DNA of 64,000 nt from an uncultured Muribaculaceae bacterium (GTDB taxonomy: Bacteria; Bacteroidota; Bacteroidia; Bacteroidales; Muribaculaceae), in assembly GCA_910586895.1 (NCBI GenBank), contig CAJUIW010000001.1:310001-374000 (forward strand), in the 5' to 3' direction. The translations under genes were made by a program, and so were the position numbers. The stretch's first letter is position 1. The number at the start of each line of letters is the position of its first letter. Shown one piece after another: positions 36,607-44,752 of the stretch. The notes beneath the pieces are model-generated. The model was given only the letters and a program-made list of their open reading frames with translations, ran no database searches and was not told where the DNA came from.

Positions 36607-36990
36607 ATAATTATACAATGTGAATGTTTTATGTGGTTAATATAAATTCCTATTTCTCTCAACAAAAACCGACGTCGCTTTACGGCTCTCTTTTTGACAG
36701 AATCAGAGTCTTATAGTTTAACGGCGATTTATTCTATTGACGACAAAATTAGCAGATTATTAACCGCTCAATGCTTAAAAATCTGTAATTTAAACTGATT
36801 TAATAAAGAATGCTGACATTTTTACAAATTTTTCATAGATATACTATCAACTATTCTTGCTATATTTGCCTATGATGATTTACCTTGGTTAAATCTGACA
36901 ATATATAATATGTCAGGGAGGATGCCGTGAGTAATGATTTTTATGCCTGTGACATCTTTTCAGTGAGTTATTGCGTTATTAATTCTGCTT
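36607..36990. promoter_or_regulatory. Divergent regulatory region between the HtrA and NlpC/P60 genes
   Basis: 384 bp without a gene. On the minus strand TAATTTTG (36744-36751) is a -7 box for the protease. On the plus strand TATATTTG (36861-36868) is a -7 box for the lipoprotein and leaves a leader of about 115 nt. That leader holds an inverted repeat CTGACA (36895-36900) with TGTCAG (36911-36916), separated by 10 bp of alternating A and T, which could be an operator or a small hairpin. I see no convincing -33 box for either and no coding potential. Confidence 0.5.
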
Positions 36991-37884
36991 ATGACTATAC
37001 TTAGGAATCGGACTCTACCCAGCGTTATGTTGCTGATGGCACTATGCCTGCTTGCATCGTGCGGATCTTCGCGAACATCCCTTACGGCTCGCGCCACATC
37101 GCATAAGTCAGAAAAAAACACCGGCAAATCAAAACCTCAACGTCCGGCAGAACATATTCATTTCAATACCTACTCCACATTGCCACAGCCAACAGAGCGC
37201 CTGCTGAAAGAGGCTGACAAATGGATTGGTACCCCCTATGTATATGGTGGCAACAGTTCTGATGGTGTCGACTGCTCCGGATTCGTACTTCAGGTATATA
37301 AGAAAGCGCTTGATATAAAACTGCCGCGCAACTCCGCCAAGCAGCAGGAATTCTGCACAAAGCTTGACCGTGACAATCTGCGCGAGGGTGATCTTGTGTT
37401 CTTTACCGTGCGCGGAGGCGACAGCGTAGGACACGTAGGGATATATATAGGCAACGGACGCATGATTCATGCCTCGTCAAGCAAAGGAGTCATCATATCA
37501 CCGCTATCGCAGAAATACTACGTTGACAACTTCCATTCATGCGGGCGTATCGAACAATACTATGCCATGCTTGACAAAAGCGAACGTATATCCTCCGACA
37601 AAGCATTGGCGGATATTACTCCGGCTTCGGCTAAACCGGCAGAACAGGAAAAACAGCCGATGGCCTCGGTAGAGCCGGTACTCCCCCGTCAGACTCAGCC
37701 CAAAGCTTCCGCTATTTCTGCTGTGGAGAAAAAAGCAGCACCAAAAGCCGCTCCGGTAAAACCGGCACGTAAAGTGACAGCAAAAAAGGCTACCCCAACC
37801 GGTTCAACCATGGATGCTGACCGCTCGAAGGTGCTCAACTCAATTATCGAACAGAAAGCTGACTCCATTTTTTCATCACGATAA
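36991..37884 (+). CDS. NlpC/P60 (C40) cell-wall peptidase lipoprotein
   Basis: 297 residues. The signal peptide ends in LLASC with the acylated cysteine at residue 24. The catalytic domain spans about residues 70-190 with the triad Cys95 (DGVDCSGFVL), His148 (GHVGIYI) and His160 (MIHASS). Such enzymes cut gamma-D-Glu-diaminopimelate or related stem-peptide bonds. The final 80 residues are low complexity, rich in Ala, Pro and Lys, probably a flexible wall-spanning or binding tail. The stop codon overlaps the start of tcdA by 1 bp. Confidence 0.9.
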   Translation: MTILRNRTLPSVMLLMALCLLASCGSSRTSLTARATSHKSEKNTGKSKPQRPAEHIHFNTYSTLPQPTERLLKEADKWIGTPYVYGGNSSDGVDCSGFVLQVYKKALDIKLPRNSAKQQEFCTKLDRDNLREGDLVFFTVRGGDSVGHVGIYIGNGRMIHASSSKGVIISPLSQKYYVDNFHSCGRIEQYYAMLDKSERISSDKALADITPASAKPAEQEKQPMASVEPVLPRQTQPKASAISAVEKKAAPKAAPVKPARKVTAKKATPTGSTMDADRSKVLNSIIEQKADSIFSSR

Positions 37885-38612
37885 TGGATATTTTTAATCG
37901 AACACGCCGCCTTGTAGGGACAGATGCCATGCGACGCCTGTCAGAGTCACGCGTAATAGTATTTGGCGTTGGTGGTGTTGGGAGCTGGACGGCAGAATCG
38001 CTTGTACGCTCCGGAATAGGACATCTTACAATAGTGGATGCCGACTGCGTGGCAACGTCAAACATCAACCGTCAGCAACCGGCCACAGTATCAACCATCG
38101 GGAAGCCAAAAGTTGACGTGATGCGTGAGCATCTCCTTGATATAAATCCGGAGCTTGATATCACAGCAATACAGGATATGTACACGGCTTCAACAGCCGA
38201 CAATTACAATCTATCGGACTATGATTACGTTGTCGACGCCATTGATAGCCTGAGCGACAAGGCTCTACTGATACTACGTGCCACATCAGCGCGCACTCGC
38301 CTGTTTTCATCCATGGGAGCAGCTCTGAAGATGGACCCGACAAGAATCTCTGTAGCCGAATTCTGGAAAGTCAAGGGATGCCCGCTTGCAGCCGCACTTC
38401 GTCAGCGGTTCAAGCGCTCGGGACAGATGCCCAGGCGAAAATTCCGGTGTGTATATTCCGATGAACTCCTGCCGAATCTTGGCGAAGAGGATGACACCTC
38501 AGGAGCAATGTCGTTTGGAAAAGTCCGGATCAACGGGGCTATGTGCCACATAACCGCCATGTTCGGCTTCACTCTGGCCGGACTTGTAGTTCAGGATATC
38601 CTGAAACGCTGA
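37884..38612 (+). CDS. tcdA: tRNA threonylcarbamoyladenosine dehydratase
   Basis: E1-like (ThiF-fold) enzyme that cyclises t6A to ct6A in tRNA with ATP. 242 residues. The nucleotide loop VFGVGGVGSW is at about residues 26-35, with VDADCVATSNINRQ and the DYVVDAIDSLSDKALLI motif. TcdA-type MGAALKMDPTRISVAEFWKVKGCPLA follows in two blocks. A 1-bp TAATG overlap couples it to the lipoprotein gene. tsaB, a t6A-synthesis gene, is 7 kb upstream. Confidence 0.9.
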   Translation: MDIFNRTRRLVGTDAMRRLSESRVIVFGVGGVGSWTAESLVRSGIGHLTIVDADCVATSNINRQQPATVSTIGKPKVDVMREHLLDINPELDITAIQDMYTASTADNYNLSDYDYVVDAIDSLSDKALLILRATSARTRLFSSMGAALKMDPTRISVAEFWKVKGCPLAAALRQRFKRSGQMPRRKFRCVYSDELLPNLGEEDDTSGAMSFGKVRINGAMCHITAMFGFTLAGLVVQDILKR

Positions 38613-38630
38613 CCGCTTCTATCCTCTTTT

Positions 38631-39203
38631 TTATATCTCTTCGTCCGATTCGCTGCCGCCATCAGTGGTTGATGCCGGCTCTGACGGTTCGGAGGTTTGA
38701 GATTTCACTGAATCTGTTTGTGCAGTAGCTGCCTGTGGAGCGGAATTCTCCTCCTCGGTAGCCACTCCATCGGCATAGTCGGCAAGAATTGAACGGTATT
38801 CCTTGGCAACAACAGCCAGATTATAACGAGAATCACGACGGGCAAGCTTGTCAAATGTTGAGCGCATCTCATCACCGCCAACACTTGTCACAATATCGTA
38901 CACGTCAACATATTTACGCAGAATCTCCATGTCGGCCTGTGCATTCCCCTCCTGCTTGGTCTGTTCATGCAGCCTTATATAAGCCACTAACACCTGAACA
39001 GCCTCTGCCGGAGTCAGGTCATCAGCTTCAAGGGCCATACTGTCAATGCGATTGGATATGGCACGTGAACCTTCGCCTCTTTCCAGAGCCTGTTCTATCT
39101 CATCAATCTGTGAGTCGGCAGCATCTGATTCCTTATTGCCTCCACAAGCAATAAACATCATAGATACAGCCACGACAAATATATAACGATACATCTTTTT
39201 CAT
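38631..39203 (-). CDS. Small lipoprotein of unknown function
   Basis: 190 residues. A signal peptide ends in FIAC with the predicted acylated cysteine at residue 20. The mature part is acidic and helical (DEIEQALERGEGSRAISNRI) and ends in about 45 residues of Glu, Ser, Thr and Ala low complexity. I do not recognise a family. It converges with tcdA (18 bp apart) and lies upstream of tRNA-Pro on the same strand order, but it has no evident functional link to either. Confidence 0.75.
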   Translation of the reverse strand: MKKMYRYIFVVAVSMMFIACGGNKESDAADSQIDEIEQALERGEGSRAISNRIDSMALEADDLTPAEAVQVLVAYIRLHEQTKQEGNAQADMEILRKYVDVYDIVTSVGGDEMRSTFDKLARRDSRYNLAVVAKEYRSILADYADGVATEEENSAPQAATAQTDSVKSQTSEPSEPASTTDGGSESDEEI

Positions 39204-39314
39204 TTGAAGAGTAATTTTCAGTTACAAAACAATGGGCCATCATACCGGGATACATCTTCCATAATCATATTACAAAATACCGGTTCCACGATTTATGACT
39301 CTACTAAATTCGGA

Positions 39315-39347
39315 AAATGGGCTTAACTCATTGAGCTAAACCCATTT
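39315..39347 (-). terminator. Terminator of tRNA-Pro
   Basis: An 11-bp stem (39315-39325 with 39337-39347, one G-U pair) with extra CTCA/TGAG pairing inside, followed on the minus strand by a T run. It begins 13 nt after the tRNA 3' end. Confidence 0.75.
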
Positions 39348-39360
39348 CCTGATATCCTGT

Positions 39361-39434
39361 CGGGGTGAAAGGATTCGAACCTTCGACCCCCTGCTCCCAA
39401 AGCAGGTGCGCTAACCGGACTGCGCTACGCCCCG
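39361..39434 (-). tRNA. tRNA-Pro (UGG)
   Basis: A 74-nt cloverleaf on the minus strand. The anticodon stem CCTGC/GCAGG encloses the loop TTTGGGA, anticodon TGG at 39397-39399. The D arm contains AGTCCGGTTAGCGC, and the T loop TTCGAAT has a 5-bp stem GAAGG/CCTTT. The acceptor stem CGGGGCG/CACCCCG has one C6-A67 mismatch. The terminal CCA is not encoded, as is normal in Bacteroidota. Confidence 0.93.
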
Positions 39435-39630
39435 AATGTCATTTCAAGCCTAAACAGCTCGATTTCTTATTGACGATGCAAAGGTAGAAGTTTTTACCGA
39501 TATATGCAAACCCTCGCCTCCCAATCCCCGTCTTATTTGACGTTAATTAATATGAAACATACACACGGTGCCGCTATATCCCACCGCAATAAGGCTATTA
39601 TGGTGTAATCTAAATAGTGTATATAATAAT

Positions 39631-39673
39631 AGAGTCCTGCCGTTGACCGTTGTTGGTCAATCAGCAGGACTCT
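39631..39673 (-). terminator. Terminator at the end of the capsule operon
   Basis: AGAGTCCTGC (39631-39640) pairs with GCAGGACTCT (39664-39673), and inside it TTGACC (39643-39648) pairs with GGTCAA (39655-39660). It lies 27 bp after the stop of the DegT aminotransferase and is followed on the minus strand by an A+T-rich tail. Confidence 0.85.
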
Positions 39674-39700
39674 CCAGATTAAGCGTTATCTCCGGGGCCG

Positions 39701-40966
39701 TTATACGATACTGGCCTTGATGGTGTCTACTATATAGCGGACGTCGTCGTCAGTTACATGGGGGCCGGCGGGCAGGCAGATACCTACCTTGAACAGCGAT
39801 TCGCTGACGCCGTTGACGTAGGCCAGTGCATCCTTGTAGACCGGCTGACGGTGCATGGGCTTCCACAGCGGGCGGGCCTCGATGTTGGCGCGGTCAAGGC
39901 AGACGCGCAGTGCCTCCACATTGTCGTTGGGCTGACAGTCGGTCGTGGCTGTCGATGCGGCATGTATCACTCCTGCGGCGCCACCTACAGCTCCGGTTAT
40001 GATCTCCTTATAGGCATTCCCCTGCCCCTTGATGCGCAGAGCGGGATCGAGCGTAGCCGTGCAGAGCCAGAAGTTGGAGTCCGACTCCGGCCACGGATTG
40101 CAGTGCATCGTAATACCCTTGACATCCTTGAGCAGCTCGCAATAAAGCTCCTGCACATGCTTGTGGTGGGCTATGTGGTCGTTGATTATTGTCATCTGTC
40201 CGCGGCCTATACCGGCGCAGATGTTACTCATGCGGTAGTTGTAGCCTATGGCTTCATGCTGATAGTAGGGGTACGATTCGCGGGCCTGTGTGGCATACCA
40301 CATGATGGTGTTCTTATCCTCGGCATTTTCGCACACCAGCGCGCCGCCACCGGAGGTGGTAATCATCTTGTTGCCGTTGAACGACAGTACTCCGTACTTG
40401 CCGAATGTGCCGAGTACCTGACCGGCGTAGCGCGAGCCGAGCCCTTCGGCAGCGTCCTCTATTACAGGAATCCCGTAGCGGTCAGCAATCTCCATGATAC
40501 GGTCTATGCGATAAGGCATACCGTAGAGCGCCACAGGAATGATGGCCTTCGGCTTGCGGCCTGTCTTGGCTATACGGTCCTTGATGGCCTCCTCAAGCAG
40601 GTCGGGGTCCATGTTCCACGACTCAGCTTCCGAGTCGACGAACACCGGCGTTGCACCGCAGTATGTGATAGGGTGTGATGACGCACAGAAGGTGAACGAC
40701 TGCACCAGAACCTCGTCGCCCTGGCCTACACCGCACGCTATCAGCGCCAGATGCACAGCGGCCGTACCGGCCGACAGCGCCACCACCTTCTTGTCAAGAG
40801 GTGTAGCATCCTCGCGATCATCGACAAACTCTTCAAGGTCTTTCTCAAAACCATTGACGTTTGGTCCAAGGGGCACAACCCAATTGGCATCAAACGCCTC
40901 CTTGATAAAATCCTGTTCCCTGCCGCTCATGTGAGCCAAGCAAAGCAATATACGTTCTCTTTTCAT
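39701..40966 (-). CDS. DegT/DnrJ/EryC1-family sugar aminotransferase
   Basis: PLP enzyme that transfers an amino group to a nucleotide-linked 4-keto (or 3-keto) sugar. 421 residues. The cofactor lysine is K200 in SFNGNKMITTSGGG. ALSAGTAAVHLALIACGVG, PVIEDAAEGLGSRY and YNYRMSNICAGIGRGQM are family marks. It resembles the PglE/LegC-like subgroup that pairs with a PglC-type transferase, which is two genes upstream. It is the last gene of the capsule operon and has host-like base composition. The start overlaps the stop of the zinc-ribbon gene by 4 bp. Confidence 0.92.
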   Translation of the reverse strand: MKRERILLCLAHMSGREQDFIKEAFDANWVVPLGPNVNGFEKDLEEFVDDREDATPLDKKVVALSAGTAAVHLALIACGVGQGDEVLVQSFTFCASSHPITYCGATPVFVDSEAESWNMDPDLLEEAIKDRIAKTGRKPKAIIPVALYGMPYRIDRIMEIADRYGIPVIEDAAEGLGSRYAGQVLGTFGKYGVLSFNGNKMITTSGGGALVCENAEDKNTIMWYATQARESYPYYQHEAIGYNYRMSNICAGIGRGQMTIINDHIAHHKHVQELYCELLKDVKGITMHCNPWPESDSNFWLCTATLDPALRIKGQGNAYKEIITGAVGGAAGVIHAASTATTDCQPNDNVEALRVCLDRANIEARPLWKPMHRQPVYKDALAYVNGVSESLFKVGICLPAGPHVTDDDVRYIVDTIKASIV

Positions 40967-41190
40967 TGTTCTTTCTTTCTGAGATATTCCGATTTATATG
41001 GTTCTTTAGAATTATCTAATGATTCCACTGCCTCCTTAAAAAAATATAACGTATTTTTTTGTCCTATTGATATGCCACAAACTGGACAATAATAAAAATC
41101 ATATGTTTTAGCCGGATTCTTTTCACCTACCTCATCAATGCGTACCAATGTTCCGCATTTCGGACAGATTTCAATAAATGATGTTCTCAT
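40963..41190 (-). CDS. Small zinc-ribbon protein
   Basis: 75 residues. Two CxxC pairs, CPKC at about residues 9-12 and CPVC at about 35-38, are separated by a short beta-rich segment, the pattern of a zinc ribbon. The rest is charged. No catalytic motif is visible. It overlaps the aminotransferase gene by 4 bp and lies 6 bp after the sugar transferase, so it is firmly inside the operon. A regulatory or adaptor role is possible, but nothing in the sequence shows which. Confidence 0.7.
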   Translation of the reverse strand: MRTSFIEICPKCGTLVRIDEVGEKNPAKTYDFYYCPVCGISIGQKNTLYFFKEAVESLDNSKEPYKSEYLRKKEQ

Positions 41191-41196
41191 GCGAAT

Positions 41197-41850
41197 TTAA
41201 ATAAATTCGTTATTATACTTCATTTTTTGCCCCAACACTGTGCAGAATATCATCCGGATATCTTTGATGAAGCTGTAATTGTGGAGGTAGTAGAGGTTTA
41301 TGCGGACCTTGTCCGGATATATCACCTTGTCGTTGTACTCCTCGGCAATTTCCTGCACCGGACGGCTATCGCCTTCACTCCGCTTCCCGGCAACATATTC
41401 AGATATCATCTCATCTTCAAGACGATATTTCAAAGTGGCGGGACCGGTTATTCCGGGACGAAGCTTCAATACTTCGCGGTCAGCGCCCTTCAGCTGGTCG
41501 GCATATCCGGGGACATCGGGGCGAGGTCCGACGAACGACATATTGCCGACAAGTACATCCCACAGGCCGGGCAGTTCATCAAGCTTGTAGTGGCGGAGCT
41601 TCGCACCAAGAGGCGTTATTCGATTATCCCCGGCAACACTCACCGTCGAGCCACTATGCCTGACAGTCATAGTCCGGAATTTATGGCAGGTAAACAAATT
41701 GCCACCTTTTCCTACGCGCTTCTGTTTGAAAATAACCGGACCTCCCGGCATCTTCACTCGTATAAGAACGGCCACAATCAACAACACAGGCCACAGCACC
41801 AACAGCCCTATCAGAGCCATCAGCCTGTCAAAAATGTATTTGAGTGTCAT
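41197..41850 (-). CDS. Initiating sugar phosphotransferase (PglC/WcaJ C-terminal type)
   Basis: Transfers a sugar-1-phosphate from a nucleotide sugar to undecaprenyl phosphate, starting repeat-unit assembly at the inner membrane. 217 residues, the short monotopic form. A re-entrant hydrophobic helix spans about residues 9-30, followed by VIFKQKRVGKGGNLFTCHKF, KLDELPGLWDVLVGNMSFVG, RPGITGPATLKYR and a C-terminal tail. It pairs naturally with the DegT aminotransferase downstream, suggesting an amino-sugar at the reducing end. It overlaps the licD gene upstream by 4 bp. Confidence 0.92.
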   Translation of the reverse strand: MTLKYIFDRLMALIGLLVLWPVLLIVAVLIRVKMPGGPVIFKQKRVGKGGNLFTCHKFRTMTVRHSGSTVSVAGDNRITPLGAKLRHYKLDELPGLWDVLVGNMSFVGPRPDVPGYADQLKGADREVLKLRPGITGPATLKYRLEDEMISEYVAGKRSEGDSRPVQEIAEEYNDKVIYPDKVRINLYYLHNYSFIKDIRMIFCTVLGQKMKYNNEFI

Positions 41851-42671
41851 TTTATATAAAAAGTATAATCCCTCTCCGTATCAAATATTTCCGCATGTAC
41901 TGCCGCCTCCTGCATCTCTTTAGGTGGCAATTTCATATAATCGCCATAACGTGCTGAAAGATATTCCTTGATATGCTTACTCCCAAGTAATGCTGTGTCC
42001 TCAAATGGTATATCAACCGGATTCTGAAAATATTCTGCATCAAAAAGCCCTTTATTGAAGCTGGCAGGTGTTATCCAATAACACCATTTGAAACCGGAGG
42101 TCATATCATCGTATCGGTATATGTTCCGGTAACACCATCTTGCGATTGCTTTTTTAGGTAGAATTTTAAGCATTTTAAGGGCTAAAGCCTGACCTTTAGT
42201 CTTAGGCCGCCAATTACGTTCGGATAGTCCTAACAGCGTTACGAACTTACTTTGATAATATAGCTTCTTCTGGATTCGCTCAATATCAGGCACCTTATGC
42301 AGTATCATGATATCAACATAGATGCCGTGATGCATATCCTTTCTATTGGCAAAACTGTGTTCAATCAGAGTTGTCCCATTCATCCTCACTTTGGCATATT
42401 CAAGATAGGAGTCAACGGTGCGCCATTCCTGTATGACAAAATCTTTGGATTTTAGCTTATTAAAAGCTTCCTCAAACTTTTTGTATTCCGCAGAAGTCAT
42501 AAATATATCCAGATCATCGTCCCAGGGAATAAACCCACCATGACGGATGGCACCCAATGCTGTTCCGCCCATGATGTAATAGGTTATTCCGTTATCACGG
42601 CACACCTTATCGATGAACTTCATTACATCCAGAATTTTATTCTGGACGTCTCTTACGCTCTGATTACTCAT
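41847..42671 (-). CDS. LicD-family phosphotransferase, copy 2
   Basis: 274 residues. The LicD nucleotidyltransferase-like core is clear: YYIMGGTALGAIRHGGFIPW followed by the metal-binding DDDLDIF at about residues 56-62. LicD enzymes move phosphocholine or another CDP-activated alcohol phosphate onto surface sugars. The donor here is unknown, but a TagD-type cytidylyltransferase lies two genes upstream (43503-43922). The deacetylase-like gene between them overlaps this gene by 4 bp. A+T-rich composition compared with the core genome. Confidence 0.85.
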   Translation of the reverse strand: MSNQSVRDVQNKILDVMKFIDKVCRDNGITYYIMGGTALGAIRHGGFIPWDDDLDIFMTSAEYKKFEEAFNKLKSKDFVIQEWRTVDSYLEYAKVRMNGTTLIEHSFANRKDMHHGIYVDIMILHKVPDIERIQKKLYYQSKFVTLLGLSERNWRPKTKGQALALKMLKILPKKAIARWCYRNIYRYDDMTSGFKWCYWITPASFNKGLFDAEYFQNPVDIPFEDTALLGSKHIKEYLSARYGDYMKLPPKEMQEAAVHAEIFDTERDYTFYIK

Positions 42672-43501
42672 ATCTTTTTTGCAAGAAAATAGAAACGGTT
42701 CAACACACTATACGCAAATGGTATTTTCTGTAATATCCTGGCTGTGGCTCTGGCACATTTGAATATACCAATTTTGCAATATATTTTGATCTTAGATTCC
42801 TCCCATCTATGTGGATGTGTACTCAGCACAATCGAGCCCACGGATTTATTCACAAAATCCGTAAGTTTATTGAAGTTACCAATCGGTACAGTAAGTGCAT
42901 CAGGATTTAAGTCATTGGTTTCAGGCTCCGTAATATGTTTCCACATATATCCGGCGTCTGAGATATAGGAATAACTCTGTCCGATATACCGGCTATAATC
43001 GACAACCATATCTACAAACCGGCTATATTTTGCCTTAATATCAGGATTGCGGAAAAAATCACGATTGGAGGTGTAGCCAATACGTTTCTTTATCGGATTT
43101 CCATGCTGACAAATTGTTCTGAAACTGAACCCGTTTTCATGAAACCGTTCAAGCCATAAAGCAAAATCCTGTTCAGCTTTATCAAAATCACCGGAATTTG
43201 CATCCAGTACATCATAATGGTAACTGATTTCATGTCCCATGTCCCGCATCTTCTTGAGCATCTCTACATTGGCCTGCTCCTTAATCAAATATGCCTGCAC
43301 ATAATAAGAGCCATTTATCCCATGCCGGTGTTCAATCTCAGCGAGTTTTAGAGCCCTCGGTACATTACCCTCCACGTCATGCTTAAGAACTATAAACCTC
43401 CGGTCGGCAGGCATAGATAGAGACTCCTCTGCGGTACACGTAGAAATACCTGAATCCGTTATAAATCCGCAGAATTTATCCCAATTGCTATAGTAAAACA
43501 T
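42668..43501 (-). CDS. Polysaccharide deacetylase-like protein
   Basis: 277 residues. VLKHDVEGN resembles the NodB motif 1 metal-binding region (HD followed by a turn), and MGHEISYHYDVLD resembles motif 2, but the usual HxxxH spacing is only partly kept. A later STHPHRWEE supplies a possible histidine. It probably acts on an acyl sugar or an amide-linked substituent. No signal peptide is visible, so it may be cytoplasmic. It lies 1 bp before the cytidylyltransferase gene and overlaps licD by 4 bp, within the second putative phospho-substituent module. Confidence 0.65.
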   Translation of the reverse strand: MFYYSNWDKFCGFITDSGISTCTAEESLSMPADRRFIVLKHDVEGNVPRALKLAEIEHRHGINGSYYVQAYLIKEQANVEMLKKMRDMGHEISYHYDVLDANSGDFDKAEQDFALWLERFHENGFSFRTICQHGNPIKKRIGYTSNRDFFRNPDIKAKYSRFVDMVVDYSRYIGQSYSYISDAGYMWKHITEPETNDLNPDALTVPIGNFNKLTDFVNKSVGSIVLSTHPHRWEESKIKIYCKIGIFKCARATARILQKIPFAYSVLNRFYFLAKKI

Positions 43502-43502
43502 T

Positions 43503-43922
43503 CTAATGCTTATTTATTTTATCTCTCAGTATTGTGGACGAGATTCCATCAGTATGATCTAAATAGACCACCGTGCAGCCAATTTCTGCAAATTCCCGTT
43601 CATACTTATCCCATGCCGGTGTCCCCTTCCAATCGGAGCCAACAAACACAGCATCAGCACCTAAGGATTTTACCATACTGAACTTGTCCATGTCAGCCTG
43701 GTCAACAACCTTGTCAACATATCGTATAGCTTTCACAATCGACTTTCTGTCTGACTCACATATGATTGGGTATTTGTTCTTTCGTGAGAAACAAAGAGAA
43801 TCAGTAGTCACCCCTACAACAAGCGTATCGCACATATCCTTTGCACGTTCAAGAATGTTGAGATGTCCGATATGGAACATATCATATACTCCGGATGTAT
43901 ATCCCACCTTAAATTTCTTCAT
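43503..43922 (-). CDS. TagD-like cytidylyltransferase, copy 2
   Basis: 139 residues. GVYDMFHIGHLNILERAK carries the HIGH motif, and DGISSTILRDKI near the C-terminus is the second nucleotide-binding motif (SSTxI). The family activates glycerol-3-phosphate, ethanolamine phosphate or similar with CTP. Here the product would be a CDP-alcohol for the adjacent LicD-type enzyme; that link is inference. It lies 8 bp after the GT2 gene and 1 bp before the deacetylase-like gene. Confidence 0.88.
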   Translation of the reverse strand: MKKFKVGYTSGVYDMFHIGHLNILERAKDMCDTLVVGVTTDSLCFSRKNKYPIICESDRKSIVKAIRYVDKVVDQADMDKFSMVKSLGADAVFVGSDWKGTPAWDKYEREFAEIGCTVVYLDHTDGISSTILRDKINKH

Positions 43923-43930
43923 GATATAAG

Positions 43931-44752
43931 TTATTTTCTAAAAAGTTTCTGGAATATGAATCCACGTAGCTTATTAGGCATTGCGACTTGTACTGCAAAA
44001 CGTCCGGCCACGTTATATGTATATCGTGGAAAAGATATCAAGCCATTTCTGAACATGTACCACTGCAGTCTGGCTTCACTCTTAAAGTAGCGGAAACCAC
44101 CCCGTCGCTGATACATCTCCTTCCCGACGCGAACATTCACCAGATTTTCGTTGATGTTATAGAATCGGAATCCGGACTGAGCAAGACGTATCCACAGATA
44201 ATAATCCTCCTCACAATACCAATTCATAAATCCCCCTACAGCTTCGATATCCTTTTTCCGATACATTACCGTAACCAGATTCATAGGACAACGCGATTTC
44301 AGGTATTTTTTTATATCTGCGTCATTCTCAGGGACAATACGTTCCCCCACTATATTATCCGGACTCCCGACAAACTCTTTTATCTGTCCACCTACGACTG
44401 AAACCTCAGGAAAAGACTTAAAAGCATTCAGTTGCAGCTCAAAGCGATTGCTCTCCGAAATATCATCACTGTCCATTACAGCGATCATGTCATAGGAAGC
44501 CGCATTCATGGCTGTCTGCCGGGCCTTGGCATGCCCCACATTTTCCGGCAGTCTGATAACCTTCAGTATGTCAATGCTCTTCTGCAAATCCTTGACTGCA
44601 TTTTCCAACTCGTCAGAAACCGGACCATCTTCCACAAGTATAATCTCACTTGGGACAACCGTCTGGGTGAGTATGCTGCGTACGGCCACACTAAAGTATG
44701 TCGGATTATCATTCTTATAAACCGACATACATACAGAAAATTCAGTTTTCAT
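43931..44752 (-). CDS. GT2-family glycosyltransferase
   Basis: 273 residues, GT-A fold. SVCMSVYKNDNPTYFSVAVR at the N-terminus, ILVEDGPVSDEL for nucleotide binding, and AVMDSDDISES as the DxD metal site. The acceptor-side region contains FMNWYCEEDYYLWIRLAQSG, whose ED pair is the likely catalytic base region of processive-like GT2 enzymes. It transfers one sugar of the repeat unit in the cytoplasm; which sugar cannot be told. It overlaps the deacetylase gene by 4 bp. Confidence 0.9.
   Translation of the reverse strand: MKTEFSVCMSVYKNDNPTYFSVAVRSILTQTVVPSEIILVEDGPVSDELENAVKDLQKSIDILKVIRLPENVGHAKARQTAMNAASYDMIAVMDSDDISESNRFELQLNAFKSFPEVSVVGGQIKEFVGSPDNIVGERIVPENDADIKKYLKSRCPMNLVTVMYRKKDIEAVGGFMNWYCEEDYYLWIRLAQSGFRFYNINENLVNVRVGKEMYQRRGGFRYFKSEARLQWYMFRNGLISFPRYTYNVAGRFAVQVAMPNKLRGFIFQKLFRK

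Noticed and set aside
39361..39700. tRNA-Pro as an integration site for the capsule locus
   Set aside because: The tRNA 3' end faces away from the locus, no repeat of its 3' end was seen at the other side, and no integrase is present in the window.
39758..40678. 306-residue plus-strand ORF
   Set aside because: It lies antisense to the DegT aminotransferase, which has full family motifs; the long open frame reflects G+C-rich codon use.
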